From Mesorhizobium sp. (GTDB lineage: Bacteria > Pseudomonadota > Alphaproteobacteria > Rhizobiales > Rhizobiaceae), in NCBI GenBank assembly GCA_004017535.1, contig SAJS01000001.1:558001-622000 (forward strand): 64,000 nt of DNA, written 5' to 3'. Position 1 is the first letter of the stretch; every line of letters starts with the position of its first letter. Below are positions 46,864-56,074 of this stretch, piece after piece. The notes under the pieces were generated by a model. The model did no database searches, was not told the origin of the DNA, and worked only from the letters and a program-made list of their open reading frames with translations. Made by a program: the position numbers and the translations under genes.

Positions 46864-47709
46864 ATGCCGCAATCCGTGCAGCCGAACACACAGCAAGCCG
46901 CTCTCTGGAACGATGCCAGCGGAAAGGCCTGGGTCGAGATGCAGCCAATCCTTGACGGCGTGCTGGCGCCGTTGGCGAGCCTGGTGGTGGCTGCCGGTGA
47001 TCCCGGCAAAGGGGGCGACGTCCTGGACATCGGCTGCGGCGCCGGCGCCACGACCTTGGCGATGGCGCGCTGCGTCGGCAATGGCGGCCGATGTGTCGGA
47101 CTCGACATCTCGCGGCCGCTGGTCGCCCGGGCAACGGAGCGCGCGCGGGTGGAAGCGGTGGCGAACGCAAGTTTCGAAGTCGGCGACGCCCAGGCATATG
47201 CGTTCGCCACCGAACGCTTCGATGCCATTGTCTCGCGCTTTGGCGTCATGTTCTTCGACGATCCCGTGGCGGCGTTCGCCAACATAAGACAGGCCGCAAG
47301 GCGCGGCGGCAAACTCGCCTTTGTCGCCTGGCGCGGTCCACGTGAGAATGATTTCATGACGACCGCAGCGCGAGCGGCCGCGCCCTTCCTGCCGCAGGCA
47401 CCCGTGCCAGACCCCGATGCGCCGGGACAGTTTGCCTTTGCCGACGGCGCCAGGGTAAGGCGGATTCTTGAGGCGAGCGGTTGGTCGTCAGTCAAAGTCG
47501 AACAGGCGGACGTGCCGTGTCAGATCGCCGAGGATCATCTGATGACATATGCCACCCGGCTGGGGCCGGTCGGCGCTGCGTTGCGCGAGGTTGACCAGGC
47601 GACGGCCGAAAAGATCACCGCGGCCTTGCCTGTTGCATTCAAGCCTTTCGTGGCGGACGGAAAGGCTCGTTTCATTGCCGCCTGCTGGCTGGTCACCGCG
47701 CTGGGCTGA
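46864..47709 (+). CDS. Class I SAM-dependent methyltransferase
   Basis: The 281-residue protein has SAM motif I VLDIGCGAGATTLAMAR, the acidic strand CVGLDISRPLVARATER, motif DAIVSRFGVMFFDDPVAAF and the post-motif RQAARRGGKLAFVAWRGP, as in UbiE/Methyltransf_11/25 proteins. The acceptor is unknown. ATG 46864 has GAGG eight nt upstream. It stands between the LysR gene and the polyamine operon; an in-frame link to either is not evident. Confidence 0.9.
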   Translation: MPQSVQPNTQQAALWNDASGKAWVEMQPILDGVLAPLASLVVAAGDPGKGGDVLDIGCGAGATTLAMARCVGNGGRCVGLDISRPLVARATERARVEAVANASFEVGDAQAYAFATERFDAIVSRFGVMFFDDPVAAFANIRQAARRGGKLAFVAWRGPRENDFMTTAARAAAPFLPQAPVPDPDAPGQFAFADGARVRRILEASGWSSVKVEQADVPCQIAEDHLMTYATRLGPVGAALREVDQATAEKITAALPVAFKPFVADGKARFIAACWLVTALG

Positions 47710-47718
47710 AGGTGGTTT

Positions 47719-47739
47719 GATATCGGAAAAATCGATATC
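47719..47739. promoter_or_regulatory. Inverted repeat upstream of the polyamine operon
   Basis: Perfect 7-bp arms GATATCG (47719-47725) and CGATATC (47733-47739) are separated by GAAAAAT. The dyad is about 105 bp upstream of the ydcS start, right after the methyltransferase stop. It is the strongest dyad in this 134-bp gap and a candidate operator for the polyamine operon regulator, which is not in the window. Confidence 0.6.
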
Positions 47740-47843
47740 GGCTTTCTGATAAATGAATTTGCGAAACCGGATTTTTCACAGCAGTTTTCGCCCAGGGAAC
47801 AAAGCCGCGCCCTGAGAGCGCTGCCCCTAGCAATGGGAGATCG

Positions 47844-49001
47844 ATGATGAATGCATTCCTGAAGTCGTGCACGGCGCTGACTGTCGCGCTGACTTTTTCC
47901 GGTCAGGCCATGGCCCAGGTCAAGGAACTCGGCAAGGGCGAGGGCGAAGTCAACATCGTCGCCTGGCCGGGCTATATCGAGCGCGGCGAGACCGACAAGG
48001 GTTACGACTGGGTCACGGCCTTCGAGAAGGAAAGCGGCTGCAAGGTCAATGTCAAGACCGCCAACACCTCGGACGAGATGGTCTCGCTGATGAACGAGGG
48101 CGGCTTCGATCTGGTCACCGCTTCGGGCGATGCCTCGCTGCGCCTCGTCGCCGGCAAGCGCGTGCAGCCGATCAACACCGATCTGATCCCGAGCTGGAAG
48201 ACTGTCGACGACCGCCTGAAGGATGCGCCCTGGTTCACCGTCGACAAGGTGCATTACGGCGTACCCTACCAGTGGGGCCCGAACATCCTGATGTACAACA
48301 CCGAGGTCTTCAAGGAAGCGCCCAAGAGCTGGAATGTCGTCTTCGAGGAAATGAAGCTGCCCGACGGCAAGTCGAACAAGGGCCGCGTCCAGGCATATGA
48401 CGGCCCGATCCACATCGCCGACGCTGCCAACTATTTGATGTTCCATAAGCCGGAACTCGGCATCAAGGACCCTTATGAACTGAACGAGGACCAATACAAG
48501 GCGGCGCTCGCTCTCCTTCGCACCCAGCGCACGCTGGTCGGCCGCTACTGGCATGATGCCGCGATCCAGGTCGATGATTTCCAGAACGAAGGCGTGGTCG
48601 CTTCAGGCTCCTGGCCGTATCAGGTCAACACACTGGTCGCCGCCAAGAAGCCTGTTGCCTCGACTGTGCCGGAAGAAGGCGTCACCGGTTGGGCCGACAC
48701 CACCATGATGGAGGCCGACGCCGCCCATCCGAACTGCGCTTATATGTGGCTCGAGCATTCCTTGTCGCCGAAGGTCCAGGGCGACGTCTCCGCCTGGTTC
48801 GGCTCGCTGCCGGTCGTGCCCGCTGCCTGCAAGGGCAATGAGCTGCTCGGCGACGAAGGCTGCAAGACCAACGGCTACGACAATTTCGACAAGATCAAGT
48901 TCTGGAAGACGCCGGTGTCGAAATGCGCCAGCCAGAACGACCAGTGCGTGCCCTACTACCGCTGGGTGTCGGACTATATCGGCGTCATCGGAGGGCGGTG
49001 A
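47844..49001 (+). CDS. ydcS: Periplasmic polyamine-type substrate-binding protein (YdcS-like)
   Basis: The 385-residue protein has a signal peptide (MMNAFLKSCTALTVALTFSG then QAMA). It matches E. coli YdcS closely along its length: VNIVAWPGYIERGETDKGYD, TANTSDEMVSLMNEGGFDLV, PYQWGPNILMYNTEVFKEAP, GKSNKGRVQAYDGPI, QGDVSAWFGSLPVVP and the end YIGVIGGR. Seen in other genomes as the ABC receptor for putrescine or related compounds. GGGAGA precedes the ATG; a second ATG follows directly. It begins a five-gene operon in the same order as E. coli ydcSTUVW. Confidence 0.94.
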   Translation: MMNAFLKSCTALTVALTFSGQAMAQVKELGKGEGEVNIVAWPGYIERGETDKGYDWVTAFEKESGCKVNVKTANTSDEMVSLMNEGGFDLVTASGDASLRLVAGKRVQPINTDLIPSWKTVDDRLKDAPWFTVDKVHYGVPYQWGPNILMYNTEVFKEAPKSWNVVFEEMKLPDGKSNKGRVQAYDGPIHIADAANYLMFHKPELGIKDPYELNEDQYKAALALLRTQRTLVGRYWHDAAIQVDDFQNEGVVASGSWPYQVNTLVAAKKPVASTVPEEGVTGWADTTMMEADAAHPNCAYMWLEHSLSPKVQGDVSAWFGSLPVVPAACKGNELLGDEGCKTNGYDNFDKIKFWKTPVSKCASQNDQCVPYYRWVSDYIGVIGGR

Positions 49002-49010
49002 TTCCGCTTA

Positions 49011-49064
49011 CCCTCCCTTGGGGGGGAGGGTCGATGCGTAGCGTCGGGTGGGGTTCCCCACCCG
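49011..49064. repeat. Pair of GC-rich hairpins in ydcS-ydcT gap
   Basis: Two hairpins lie between receptor and ATPase genes: CCCTCCC with GGGAGGG (49011-49030), and CGGGTGGGG with CCCCACCCG around TT (49045-49064). The wording is typical of RIME-like intergenic elements in Rhizobiales. Their position after the receptor gene could protect the ydcS message end, so receptor mRNA would exceed transporter mRNA; this is inferred. Confidence 0.6.
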
Positions 49065-49150
49065 CGACTTTGCCGCGGCCTCGCAGAAAAGGAGGCAGCG
49101 CGTCGCGCGAACTCGTCCTCGTTTGACCCCGCAACTGAACTGACAAGCCC

Positions 49151-50149
49151 ATGACCTCTGCCGTTTCCTTCAAACAAGTCTCACGCCATTTCGGCAGTGT
49201 GCGCGCCGTCGACGCGGTCGATCTCGAGATCGCGCCGGGCGAATTCTTCGCCATGCTCGGGCCGTCCGGTTCCGGCAAGACGACGTGTCTCAGGCTGATC
49301 GCAGGCTTCGAGCAGCCGACGGCCGGCTCGATCTCCATCTTCGGCGAACGCGCCGAAGGCGTTCCGCCCTATCGCCGCAACGTCAACACCGTCTTCCAGG
49401 ACTACGCCCTGTTCCCGCATCTCAACGTGCTCGACAACGTCGCCTACGGCCTGATGGTCAAGGGCGTCGGCAAGGCCTCGCGGCTGAAGGCTGCCGAGGA
49501 AGCGCTGTCGCTGGTGCGCCTGCCGGGCTATGGCGCGCGCCGCCCCGGCCAGCTCTCCGGCGGCCAGCGCCAGCGCGTCGCGCTCGCCCGGGCGCTGGTC
49601 AACCAGCCCAAGGTCCTGCTCCTCGACGAGCCGCTCGGCGCGCTCGACCTCAAGCTGCGCGAGAACATGCAGGAGGAATTGAAATCGCTGCAGAAGGCGC
49701 TCGGCATCACCTTCGTCTTCGTCACCCACGACCAGGGCGAGGCGCTTTCGATGGCCGACCGCGTCGCCGTCTTCAACGACGGCAGAATCATGCAGGTTGG
49801 CACGCCGGAAGATATCTACCAGCGCCCGAACACCCGCTTCGTCGCCGATTTCGTCGGCTCGTCCAACGTGCTGCCGCCGGATTTCGTCCAGCGCTATTCC
49901 GGCCAGCATCGCTGGGGCAGCCTCCGCCCGGAGTCCATCCGCGTCTCCAGCGCGACGAGCGGCGACGGCGTAGCCGCGCGCCTGGTCGGCACCAATTATC
50001 TCGGCGCCACCACAAGGCTGGCGTTCGATGCCGAGGGGTTGAGGCTGCACGCGGTGGTGCCGGCGGGAACGGCGCTGCCGGCCGAAGGCGGGGCGGTGAT
50101 GCTGACCTTCAACCGCGACAGCCTGCATCTGATGGATGAGCCGGCATGA
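49151..50149 (+). CDS. ydcT: ABC transporter ATP-binding protein (YdcT/PotA-like)
   Basis: The 332-residue ATPase has Walker A GPSGSGKTTCLRL (about residues 37-49), Q-loop NTVFQDYALFPHLNV, signature LSGGQRQRVALARAL, Walker B LLLDEPLGALDLKLRE and a C-terminal TOBE-type regulatory domain (SNVLPPDFVQRYSGQHRWGS then LRPESIRV). It powers uptake of the substrate bound by the YdcS-like receptor. The stop overlaps the next start as ATGA, so it is coupled to the first permease. Confidence 0.95.
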   Translation: MTSAVSFKQVSRHFGSVRAVDAVDLEIAPGEFFAMLGPSGSGKTTCLRLIAGFEQPTAGSISIFGERAEGVPPYRRNVNTVFQDYALFPHLNVLDNVAYGLMVKGVGKASRLKAAEEALSLVRLPGYGARRPGQLSGGQRQRVALARALVNQPKVLLLDEPLGALDLKLRENMQEELKSLQKALGITFVFVTHDQGEALSMADRVAVFNDGRIMQVGTPEDIYQRPNTRFVADFVGSSNVLPPDFVQRYSGQHRWGSLRPESIRVSSATSGDGVAARLVGTNYLGATTRLAFDAEGLRLHAVVPAGTALPAEGGAVMLTFNRDSLHLMDEPA

Positions 50150-51114
50150 GCCTCGATGCCGCCATCTCGCGCGCGCCTACCCCCGCCATCCTGCCAGGCA
50201 GCGGCGGCATGCGCGGCGCGCTCTCCGACCTCTTCTGGCGCCGGCCTAAATTCCTGCTCACACTGATGCTCGCCCCGCCGCTTCTGTGGCTGGGCATCGT
50301 CTATATCGGATCGCTCTTCGCGCTGCTGGCACAGAGCTTCTTCTCGATCGACGAATTCTCCGGCCTCATCAACCGCGAGTTCACGCTTAAGACCTATGGC
50401 GACCTGTTCCAGGCCGCCAATCTCGACATCATCCTGCGCACCGTCACGATGGCGGCGCTCGTCACGCTTGCCTCCGCGGTCATCGCTTTCCCCATCGCCT
50501 ATTACGCGGCGCGGTACGCACGCGGCCGCTGGAAGGCGCTGTTCTATCTCGGCGTCATGCTGCCGCTGTGGTCCAGCTACCTGGTCAAGATTTACGCCTG
50601 GAAGCTGATCCTCGCCAAGGAAGGCATCCTCACCTGGCTGCTGGCCAAGCTGAACCTGCTCCGGCTGCTTGACGCCTGGCTGTCGCTGCCGATCGTCGGC
50701 GGCAACTCGCTGTCGGTCTCCTTCACCGGCACCTTCATCGTCTTCGTCTATGTCTGGCTGCCTTTCATGATCTTGCCCGTGCAGGCAGCGCTCGAGCGCG
50801 TGCCCGGCAATCTGGTCGAGGCCTCGTCCGATCTCGGCGCTTCGCCCGGGCAGACCTTCCGCAACGTGCTGTTCCCGCTGGCGCTGCCCGGCATCGTCGC
50901 GGGCTCGATCTTCACCTTCTCGCTGACCTTGGGCGACTACATCATCCCGCAGATCATCGGCACGTCGCGGCTGTTCATCGGCCAGGCCGTCTATTCGCAG
51001 CAGGGCACCGCCGGCAACATTCCGTTGGCCGCCGCCTTCACCGTGGTGCCGATCGTCATCATGGGCTTCTATCTCTGGGGCGCCAAGCGCATGGGGGCCT
51101 TCGATGCGCTCTGA
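50146..51114 (+). CDS. ydcU: ABC transporter permease (YdcU-like)
   Basis: The 322-residue inner-membrane protein has six helices plus the EAA loop ([40 protein letters not shown]) that contacts the ATPase. It is one half of the transmembrane channel for the polyamine-type substrate. The ATG overlaps the ydcT stop by 4 bp, and its own end overlaps the next permease by 11 bp, which is consistent with stoichiometric expression of the two subunits. Confidence 0.93.
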   Translation: MSLDAAISRAPTPAILPGSGGMRGALSDLFWRRPKFLLTLMLAPPLLWLGIVYIGSLFALLAQSFFSIDEFSGLINREFTLKTYGDLFQAANLDIILRTVTMAALVTLASAVIAFPIAYYAARYARGRWKALFYLGVMLPLWSSYLVKIYAWKLILAKEGILTWLLAKLNLLRLLDAWLSLPIVGGNSLSVSFTGTFIVFVYVWLPFMILPVQAALERVPGNLVEASSDLGASPGQTFRNVLFPLALPGIVAGSIFTFSLTLGDYIIPQIIGTSRLFIGQAVYSQQGTAGNIPLAAAFTVVPIVIMGFYLWGAKRMGAFDAL

Positions 51115-51919
51115 CCGTGGCCAACGGGCTCCGCTCGGCCTGAAGATCGCCGCCGCCTGCGGCCTGCTCTTCCTGCACCTGCCGATCCTTTTGATCTTCG
51201 TCTACGCCTTCACGACCGAAGAGAAGAGCTTCGTTTGGCCGCCGCCGGGGCTCACCACGCAATGGTTCGCCGTCACCTGGAACCGGCCGGACGTCTGGGA
51301 TGCGCTGTCGCTGTCGGTCCGTGTCGCCGCCATCTCGACAGCGATCGCGCTGGTGCTGGGCACGCTCTGCGCCGCCGCCGTCTCGCAGACGCGCTTCTTC
51401 GGCCGCGAGGCCATCTCGCTCTTGGTCATCCTGCCGATCGCGCTGCCCGGCATCATCACCGGCATCGCGCTGCGCTCGGCCTTTTCGCTGGCCGACATTC
51501 CCTTCTCGTTCTGGACGATCGTGCTCGGCCACGCCACCTTCTGCGTGGTCGTCGTCTACAACAACGCCGTCGCCCGCTTCCGCCGCACCTCGGGATCGAT
51601 GATCGAGGCTTCGATGGATCTCGGCGCCGACGGTTTCCAGACGTTTCGGCATGTCGTGCTGCCGAACATCGCGACCGCTCTGCTCGCCGGCGGCATGCTC
51701 GCCTTCGCGCTGTCCTTCGACGAGGTCATCGTCACCACCTTCACCGCCGGCCAGCAGCAGACGGTGCCGATCTGGATGCTGGAGGAACTGATCCGCCCGC
51801 GCCAGCGCCCGGTCACCAATGTCGTTGCCATGGTCGTCGTGCTGGTGACGCTGCTGCCGATCCTCTTTGCCTACTACCTGACCCGCGATGGCGACCAGAT
51901 CGCGGGGAGTGGAAAATGA
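51104..51919 (+). CDS. ydcV: ABC transporter permease (YdcV-like)
   Basis: The 271-residue second permease has six helices and the EAA motif [20 protein letters not shown] followed by [20 protein letters not shown]. It pairs with the YdcU-like protein to form the channel. It overlaps the previous gene by 11 bp. Downstream, a short repeat (51923-51994) separates it from the aldehyde dehydrogenase, which has its own good ribosome site. Confidence 0.93.
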   Translation: MRSDRGQRAPLGLKIAAACGLLFLHLPILLIFVYAFTTEEKSFVWPPPGLTTQWFAVTWNRPDVWDALSLSVRVAAISTAIALVLGTLCAAAVSQTRFFGREAISLLVILPIALPGIITGIALRSAFSLADIPFSFWTIVLGHATFCVVVVYNNAVARFRRTSGSMIEASMDLGADGFQTFRHVVLPNIATALLAGGMLAFALSFDEVIVTTFTAGQQQTVPIWMLEELIRPRQRPVTNVVAMVVVLVTLLPILFAYYLTRDGDQIAGSGK

Positions 51920-51922
51920 AAC

Positions 51923-51994
51923 AGCGAGTAGCGAATAGCGAGTAGCGAATAGGGTTCAGCTGTCGATCTCCCTATTCGCTACTCCCTATTCGCT
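51923..51994. repeat. Tandem GCGAGTAGCGAATA repeats with inverted partner
   Basis: Two direct copies of a 14-bp unit (GCGAGTAGCGAATA) begin at 51924, and a 25-nt tract (51930-51954) pairs with 51970-51994 with a single mismatch, forming a long hairpin around GTTCAGCTGTCGATC-type loop sequence. It lies wholly between ydcV and the aldehyde dehydrogenase. Units of this wording occur between genes in other Rhizobiales; that is my recollection, not something the window shows. Confidence 0.75.
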
Positions 51995-52013
51995 CCTGAT
52001 CAGGGAGAAACCC

Positions 52014-53441
52014 ATGGACACCCAGATGCTCATCGGCTCGAAATTCGAGAAGGGCACCGAGACCGAGGAGCCGATCCTCAATCCGAAGACCGGGGCAACC
52101 ATCCTCAACCTGCCGGAAGCAAGCCCGGCGCAGATCGAAGCGGCCGTGGCAGCCGCCGAGCGAGCGTTCGTCAGTTGGTCGCGCACGACGCCGGCGCAGC
52201 GCTCCGGCTATCTGCTCAAGATCGCCGATCGGATCGAGGCGGAAGCCAAGGAGTTCGCGGCGCTCGAGGCGCTGAATTGCGGCAAGCCGATCAATGCCGT
52301 GCTCAATGACGAGATCCCGGCGATCGTCGACTGCTACCGCTTCTTCGCCGGCGCGGTGCGCTCGATGCCCGGTCAGGTGGCCGGCGAATATATTGCTGGC
52401 CACACCTCGATGGTGCGGCGCGACCCTATCGGCATCGTCGCTTCGATCGCGCCCTGGAACTATCCGCTGATGATGATGGCCTGGAAGCTGGCGCCCGCGA
52501 TCGGCGGCGGCAACACGGTTGTCTTCAAGCCCTCGGAACAGACGCCGCTGACTTCGCTGAAGCTGGCGAAGATCCTCGCCGAAATCCTGCCCGAGGGCGT
52601 CGTCAACGTCGTGCTCGGCCGCGGCGACAGCGTCGGCAACACGCTGATCAACCATCCGAAGGTCAAAATGATCTCGATCACCGGCGATGTCGCCACCGGC
52701 AAGAAGGTGCTGCAGGCGGCCGCCAAATCGGTCAAGCGCACGCATCTGGAGCTTGGCGGCAAGGCGCCGGTGATCGTCTTCGACGACGCCGATCTCGGCC
52801 CCGTGGTCAACGGGTTGCGCGCCTTCGGCTATTACAATGCCGGCCAGGACTGCACCGCCGCCTGCCGCATCTATGCCGGCAAGAAGATCTACGACAAGCT
52901 GGTCGCCGATCTCTCTTCCGCCGTCTCGACCATCAAGTACAACCAGCCGGACGACACCGAGAACGAGATCGGCCCCCTGATCTCGCGCCGCCAGCGCGAC
53001 CGTGTGTCGAGCTTCGTCGAGCGCGCCTCCGAGCTGAAGCACATCCAGATCACCACCGGCGGCAAGCCGGGGGAGGGCTCCGGTTTCTACTACCAGCCGA
53101 CGGTCGTCGCCGGCGCGCTGCAGGAAGACGAGATCGTGCGCCGCGAGGTGTTCGGCCCGGTCGTCTCCATCACCCGCTTCTCGGATGTCGACGAAGCGGT
53201 GAATTGGGCGAACGACAGCGACTACGGCCTTGCCTCGTCGGTGTGGACCAAGGACGTCGCGCGCGCCATGGCGACCGCCGCCCGCTTGCAATATGGCTGC
53301 ACCTGGATCAACACCCACTTCATGCTGACCAACGAAATGCCGCATGGCGGCCTGAAGCAGTCCGGCTACGGCAAGGACATGTCGCTTTACGCGCTGGAGG
53401 ACTACACCGCCGTCCGCCACGTGATGGTGGCGCACGGTTAA
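52014..53441 (+). CDS. patD: Gamma-aminobutyraldehyde dehydrogenase (YdcW/PatD-like)
   Basis: The 475-residue aldehyde dehydrogenase has the catalytic pair: Glu in [14 protein letters not shown] (about 246) and Cys in [14 protein letters not shown] (about 280), with [13 protein letters not shown] before the Glu and [18 protein letters not shown] near the end. Position and similarity to YdcW, which oxidises 4-aminobutanal from putrescine to GABA, fit the upstream transporter. Betaine-aldehyde-type substrates remain possible. GGGAG seven nt before ATG decides the start. It is followed by a hairpin at 53451. Confidence 0.93.
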   Translation: MDTQMLIGSKFEKGTETEEPILNPKTGATILNLPEASPAQIEAAVAAAERAFVSWSRTTPAQRSGYLLKIADRIEAEAKEFAALEALNCGKPINAVLNDEIPAIVDCYRFFAGAVRSMPGQVAGEYIAGHTSMVRRDPIGIVASIAPWNYPLMMMAWKLAPAIGGGNTVVFKPSEQTPLTSLKLAKILAEILPEGVVNVVLGRGDSVGNTLINHPKVKMISITGDVATGKKVLQAAAKSVKRTHLELGGKAPVIVFDDADLGPVVNGLRAFGYYNAGQDCTAACRIYAGKKIYDKLVADLSSAVSTIKYNQPDDTENEIGPLISRRQRDRVSSFVERASELKHIQITTGGKPGEGSGFYYQPTVVAGALQEDEIVRREVFGPVVSITRFSDVDEAVNWANDSDYGLASSVWTKDVARAMATAARLQYGCTWINTHFMLTNEMPHGGLKQSGYGKDMSLYALEDYTAVRHVMVAHG

Positions 53442-53445
53442 CATG

Positions 53446-53472
53446 AAAAAGGATGGCGGCTCGCCGCCATCC
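53446..53472 (-). terminator. Intrinsic terminator for the minus-strand FAD oxidase transcript
   Basis: A perfect stem GGATGGCGGC (53451-53460) and GCCGCCATCC (53463-53472) closes a two-base loop. Read on the minus strand it is followed by a run of T (complement of AAAAA at 53446-53450). It thus ends transcription from the FAD oxidase gene, whose stop is at 53528. On the plus strand a U-run is missing, so release of the polyamine operon transcript would be weaker. Confidence 0.8.
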
Positions 53473-53527
53473 CTGCAATATTCGCTGCGCCGTCGTCGGC
53501 ACATCAAGCTCTGCGCTACGCCATGCC

Positions 53528-54931
53528 CTAAGCGGCCGTCCTTCCCTGCATCTCTGACGCCGCGGGCTTGATGTTCTGGTTGACCCTAAAGATGTTGAAC
53601 GGGTCGTAGATGCGCTTCACCTGGCTAAGCCGCTCGTAGTTCGCGCCATAGCTCGCCTGCACGCGTGCTTCTCCTTCGTCCTCCATCATGAAATTCACGT
53701 AGCCGCCTTCGCCGTTATGGGGATGGATGCTCGCCCAGTAGGTCTTGGCCCATTTGGTGAGGTCGGCGGCCTTGCCTGGATCGGGATCGATGGCGGCGAT
53801 GACCATCGACCAGGTCGCGTCGCGCGCGTTCCATGCGGTCTCGTCCTTGCCGACGCGGCGAACGGCGCCGTCGATCGGGTAAAGATGCATGAGCGACAAT
53901 TCGCTCGGCGCCGCGGCGGCCTGCGCGATATGGGTCGCGATGGCTTCGTCGGGAAGCGACCTGACGAAATCGCCCTTCCAATACCATTGCAGGCCTTTCG
54001 GAAGCAGCGGGTCGAACATTGCCTGCAAGGCCGGGAACGGCATCACGCTCATCCAGTTGAAGATTGGCGGCGGCAGGTTGTCGAGCAGCGGCGCCATGGC
54101 CTTGCGCCCGTCCTCCTCGGTGCCGTTGTAGCAGGAGATGATCGCGCAGGCGCGCTTGCCCCAATATTCGCGCGGGAAGGGGTCGGTCGACGGGACGGTC
54201 TTCAGGCCGACAAAGGCGCCGAGATCCTCCGGTGCCTCCGGCAGATAGTCGCGATAGGTCTGCATGACAGCCATGGCATCCTTGGCCTCCCAGAACACCG
54301 GGCCGCCGAAGATCATGTTCACGGGATGGGCCTGGAACAGGAAGCTGGTTACGACGCCGAAATTCCCGCCGCCGCCCCGCAGCGCCCAGAACAGGTCGGG
54401 GTTCTCGTTTTTGCTGGCGGTCACCACTCTGCCATCGGCCAGCACCAGATCGGCCTCGACCAGATTGTCGACGGTGAGACCGTATCTGCGCGTGAGATAG
54501 CCTGTACCGCCGCCGAGGGTCAGGCCGGCAACACCGGTTGTCGAGACGATGCCGGCCGGAACCGCGAGCCCGAAGGGATGGGTGGCATGGTCCACGTCGC
54601 CCGAATTGCAGCCCGGCCCGACCCTCACAGTCCGCGTTTTCGGATCGACATGGACCCCCTTCATCATCGACAGGTCGATGACGAGGCCATTGTCGCAAAT
54701 CCCCAGCCCGGCGCCGTTGTGTCCGCCACCGCGCACGGCGATCAAGAGGTCATTGTCGCGGGCAAATTTCACGGCGGCGATCACGTCGGCGACATCGGCG
54801 CAGCGCGCAATCAGCAGCGGACGCTTATCGATCATGCCGTTATACACCTTGCGGGCGTCGTCATAGCCGGCATCGTCGCGCAGGATCACCTCCCCGCGCA
54901 GGCTTAGTCTTGCATGGGCTTCGTCGGTCAT
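53528..54931 (-). CDS. FAD-binding oxidoreductase, berberine-bridge-enzyme-like
   Basis: The 467-residue protein has an FAD_binding_4 domain (DLLIAVRGGGHNGAGLGICD, where His is the usual covalent FAD ligand; AVPAGIVSTTGVAGLTLGGG) and a C-terminal BBE segment (YGANYERLSQVKRIYDPFNI FRVNQNIKP region). Such enzymes oxidise sugars, alcohols or phenols using O2. No signal peptide is seen. ATG 54931 (MTDEAHARLSL) has GGGAG eight nt upstream. It is the last of a run of minus-strand genes and ends before its own terminator. A 16-bp element at 55065 lies 134 bp upstream. Confidence 0.9.
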   Translation of the reverse strand: MTDEAHARLSLRGEVILRDDAGYDDARKVYNGMIDKRPLLIARCADVADVIAAVKFARDNDLLIAVRGGGHNGAGLGICDNGLVIDLSMMKGVHVDPKTRTVRVGPGCNSGDVDHATHPFGLAVPAGIVSTTGVAGLTLGGGTGYLTRRYGLTVDNLVEADLVLADGRVVTASKNENPDLFWALRGGGGNFGVVTSFLFQAHPVNMIFGGPVFWEAKDAMAVMQTYRDYLPEAPEDLGAFVGLKTVPSTDPFPREYWGKRACAIISCYNGTEEDGRKAMAPLLDNLPPPIFNWMSVMPFPALQAMFDPLLPKGLQWYWKGDFVRSLPDEAIATHIAQAAAAPSELSLMHLYPIDGAVRRVGKDETAWNARDATWSMVIAAIDPDPGKAADLTKWAKTYWASIHPHNGEGGYVNFMMEDEGEARVQASYGANYERLSQVKRIYDPFNIFRVNQNIKPAASEMQGRTAA

Positions 54932-55064
54932 CGGTTTGCTCCCTTGATTGCGCCAGCGCGCCATAGCGCGCCGACGCGACGCATGTGTTGCTTCGTTTGC
55001 TCGCCTCATCGGGCGGATGCGTTGGATGGTGCAGGAAGAGCACATTGCACCAATCCGGCCCCCG

Positions 55065-55080
55065 CCGCTTCGCCCGAAAG
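55065..55080. promoter_or_regulatory. Shared 16-bp element, copy 1
   Basis: CCGCTTCGCCCGAAAG is identical to the copy at 56620-56635. It contains a TTCG-CC-CGAA dyad. It sits 134 bp upstream of the FAD oxidase start within the 331-bp gap 54932-55262. A second shared word, GCCATGGCAC, occurs at 55106-55115. No gene was supported in this gap; open frames there are short and without ribosome sites. Confidence 0.55.
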
Positions 55081-55262
55081 GACCACCGGGGCATGGCCCG
55101 GGAGAGCCATGGCACGGCAGCCAAAGCGGCTGCCGTGAATGACCGACGGGCCGGTTCCTGCTTTGGGTCGATCCGGTGACGTCGAGTGACCGCCTGCCTC
55201 GCAGCCACTCTTGCTGTCATGTTCGCCGCTGCCTCTTCGGCCTTCGGCTATTTCGCAATCAA

Positions 55263-55577
55263 CTAATCCACGATCCGGAAGATCTGCCACTGGCTGGTGC
55301 CCGACACCACATAAGGTTCCAGCTCCTTGCCCCATTTGGCGTGCGCTTCGATCTTCGCGATCTTGGCGAAGAACGCTTCCAGCTGGGCCAGGCTTTCGAC
55401 TTCGTGATGGGATTCGATCGTCGCCTCGCGGGCCCCGATCGAGCCGGTCATGAGGCGGAAATTCAAGTCGGCGAGGCCGGCCTGCGAGCCGATCTCGCGT
55501 TCCCATTTCCGCATCAGCTCAAGTGCGGTCTGCTTGTGGCCGAATATGGCGTCGATCTGCCATCTGGCGCTGAACAT
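55263..55577 (-). CDS. Small conserved-looking protein, NIPSNAP/dimeric alpha-beta barrel-like
   Basis: The 104-residue protein reads MFSARWQIDAIFGHKQTALE, LMRKWEREIGSQAGLADLNF, RLMTGSIGAREATIESHHEV and ends TSQWQIFRIVD. The repeated beta-alpha-beta pattern suggests a ferredoxin-like dimeric barrel such as NIPSNAP or ABM proteins, but I cannot assign a family with certainty. GGGAG seven nt before ATG 55577 supports translation. It lies between the FAD oxidase and the SnoaL-like gene and is probably expressed with the latter. Confidence 0.7.
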   Translation of the reverse strand: MFSARWQIDAIFGHKQTALELMRKWEREIGSQAGLADLNFRLMTGSIGAREATIESHHEVESLAQLEAFFAKIAKIEAHAKWGKELEPYVVSGTSQWQIFRIVD

Positions 55578-55632
55578 GTTTGCTCTCCCTCACAGTTGCG
55601 GTCCAAGTCCGCTATTGATTTCGTCCGATTGA

Positions 55633-55995
55633 CTATTCGTCCCAGGCCTGCACGACAGTCTGCCGCGCGATCAGGCCGTTCTTCAGCTCCAGCATTGCCG
55701 CGGCGAACACCTTCGTGCCGTCCGGATAAGCGCAGGCCTGCATGAAGGCGAGGTTGTCGCCCTCGGCGATGGTGGTGTCGACCTTGTGGGTCATCGCCCG
55801 GCTGCAGATATCGTCCCAGAAGGTGCTGATCGCCGCGCGGCCGCGGATTTCGCGCGGCTTGCTCGGCGGGTTGTTGCGGTCGACGACCCGCACCAGCGCA
55901 TCGTCGGTGTAGAAGCTGGACAGGAGCTTGCCGTCACGACCTTCGATCGCCTTCTTGATCGCCGCGCCGTCCACTGTCTTTGTCTTGGTCAACAT
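55633..55995 (-). CDS. SnoaL-like (NTF2-fold) protein
   Basis: This 120-residue protein has the SnoaL pattern: DGAAIKKAIEGRDGKLLSSF, YTDDALVRVVDRNNPPSKP, GRAAISTFWDDICSRAMTHK and the end LIARQTVVQAWDE. Family members act as cyclases, isomerases or only binding proteins. ATG 55995 (MLTKTKTVDG) is decided by GGAG six nt upstream; ATG 56007 is in frame. It is about 80 bp downstream of the carboxymuconolactone-decarboxylase-like gene and 55 bp upstream of the small barrel-like gene. Confidence 0.82.
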   Translation of the reverse strand: MLTKTKTVDGAAIKKAIEGRDGKLLSSFYTDDALVRVVDRNNPPSKPREIRGRAAISTFWDDICSRAMTHKVDTTIAEGDNLAFMQACAYPDGTKVFAAAMLELKNGLIARQTVVQAWDE

Positions 55996-56074
55996 TCTTG
56001 TCTCCATTGCCCGTCTGATTGGGCGTTCCGTTGCTGGGAACGCGGCCCGGCGTGACTGCCGGGACGCGGCTCTT

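Noticed and set aside
51923-51994. CRISPR-like tandem repeats.
   Set aside because: The units are 14 bp, directly abutting without unique spacers, and no cas gene is present.
53528-54931. Possible bicovalent FAD attachment in the berberine-like oxidase (His in GGGHN plus Cys in GPGCNSGDV).
   Set aside because: In bicovalent members the Cys lies in the later S-G-x-C-x-x-V segment. Here that site reads PAGIVSTTG with no Cys, and the Cys near residue 108 is in a different strand. Mono-covalent His attachment is the supported reading.
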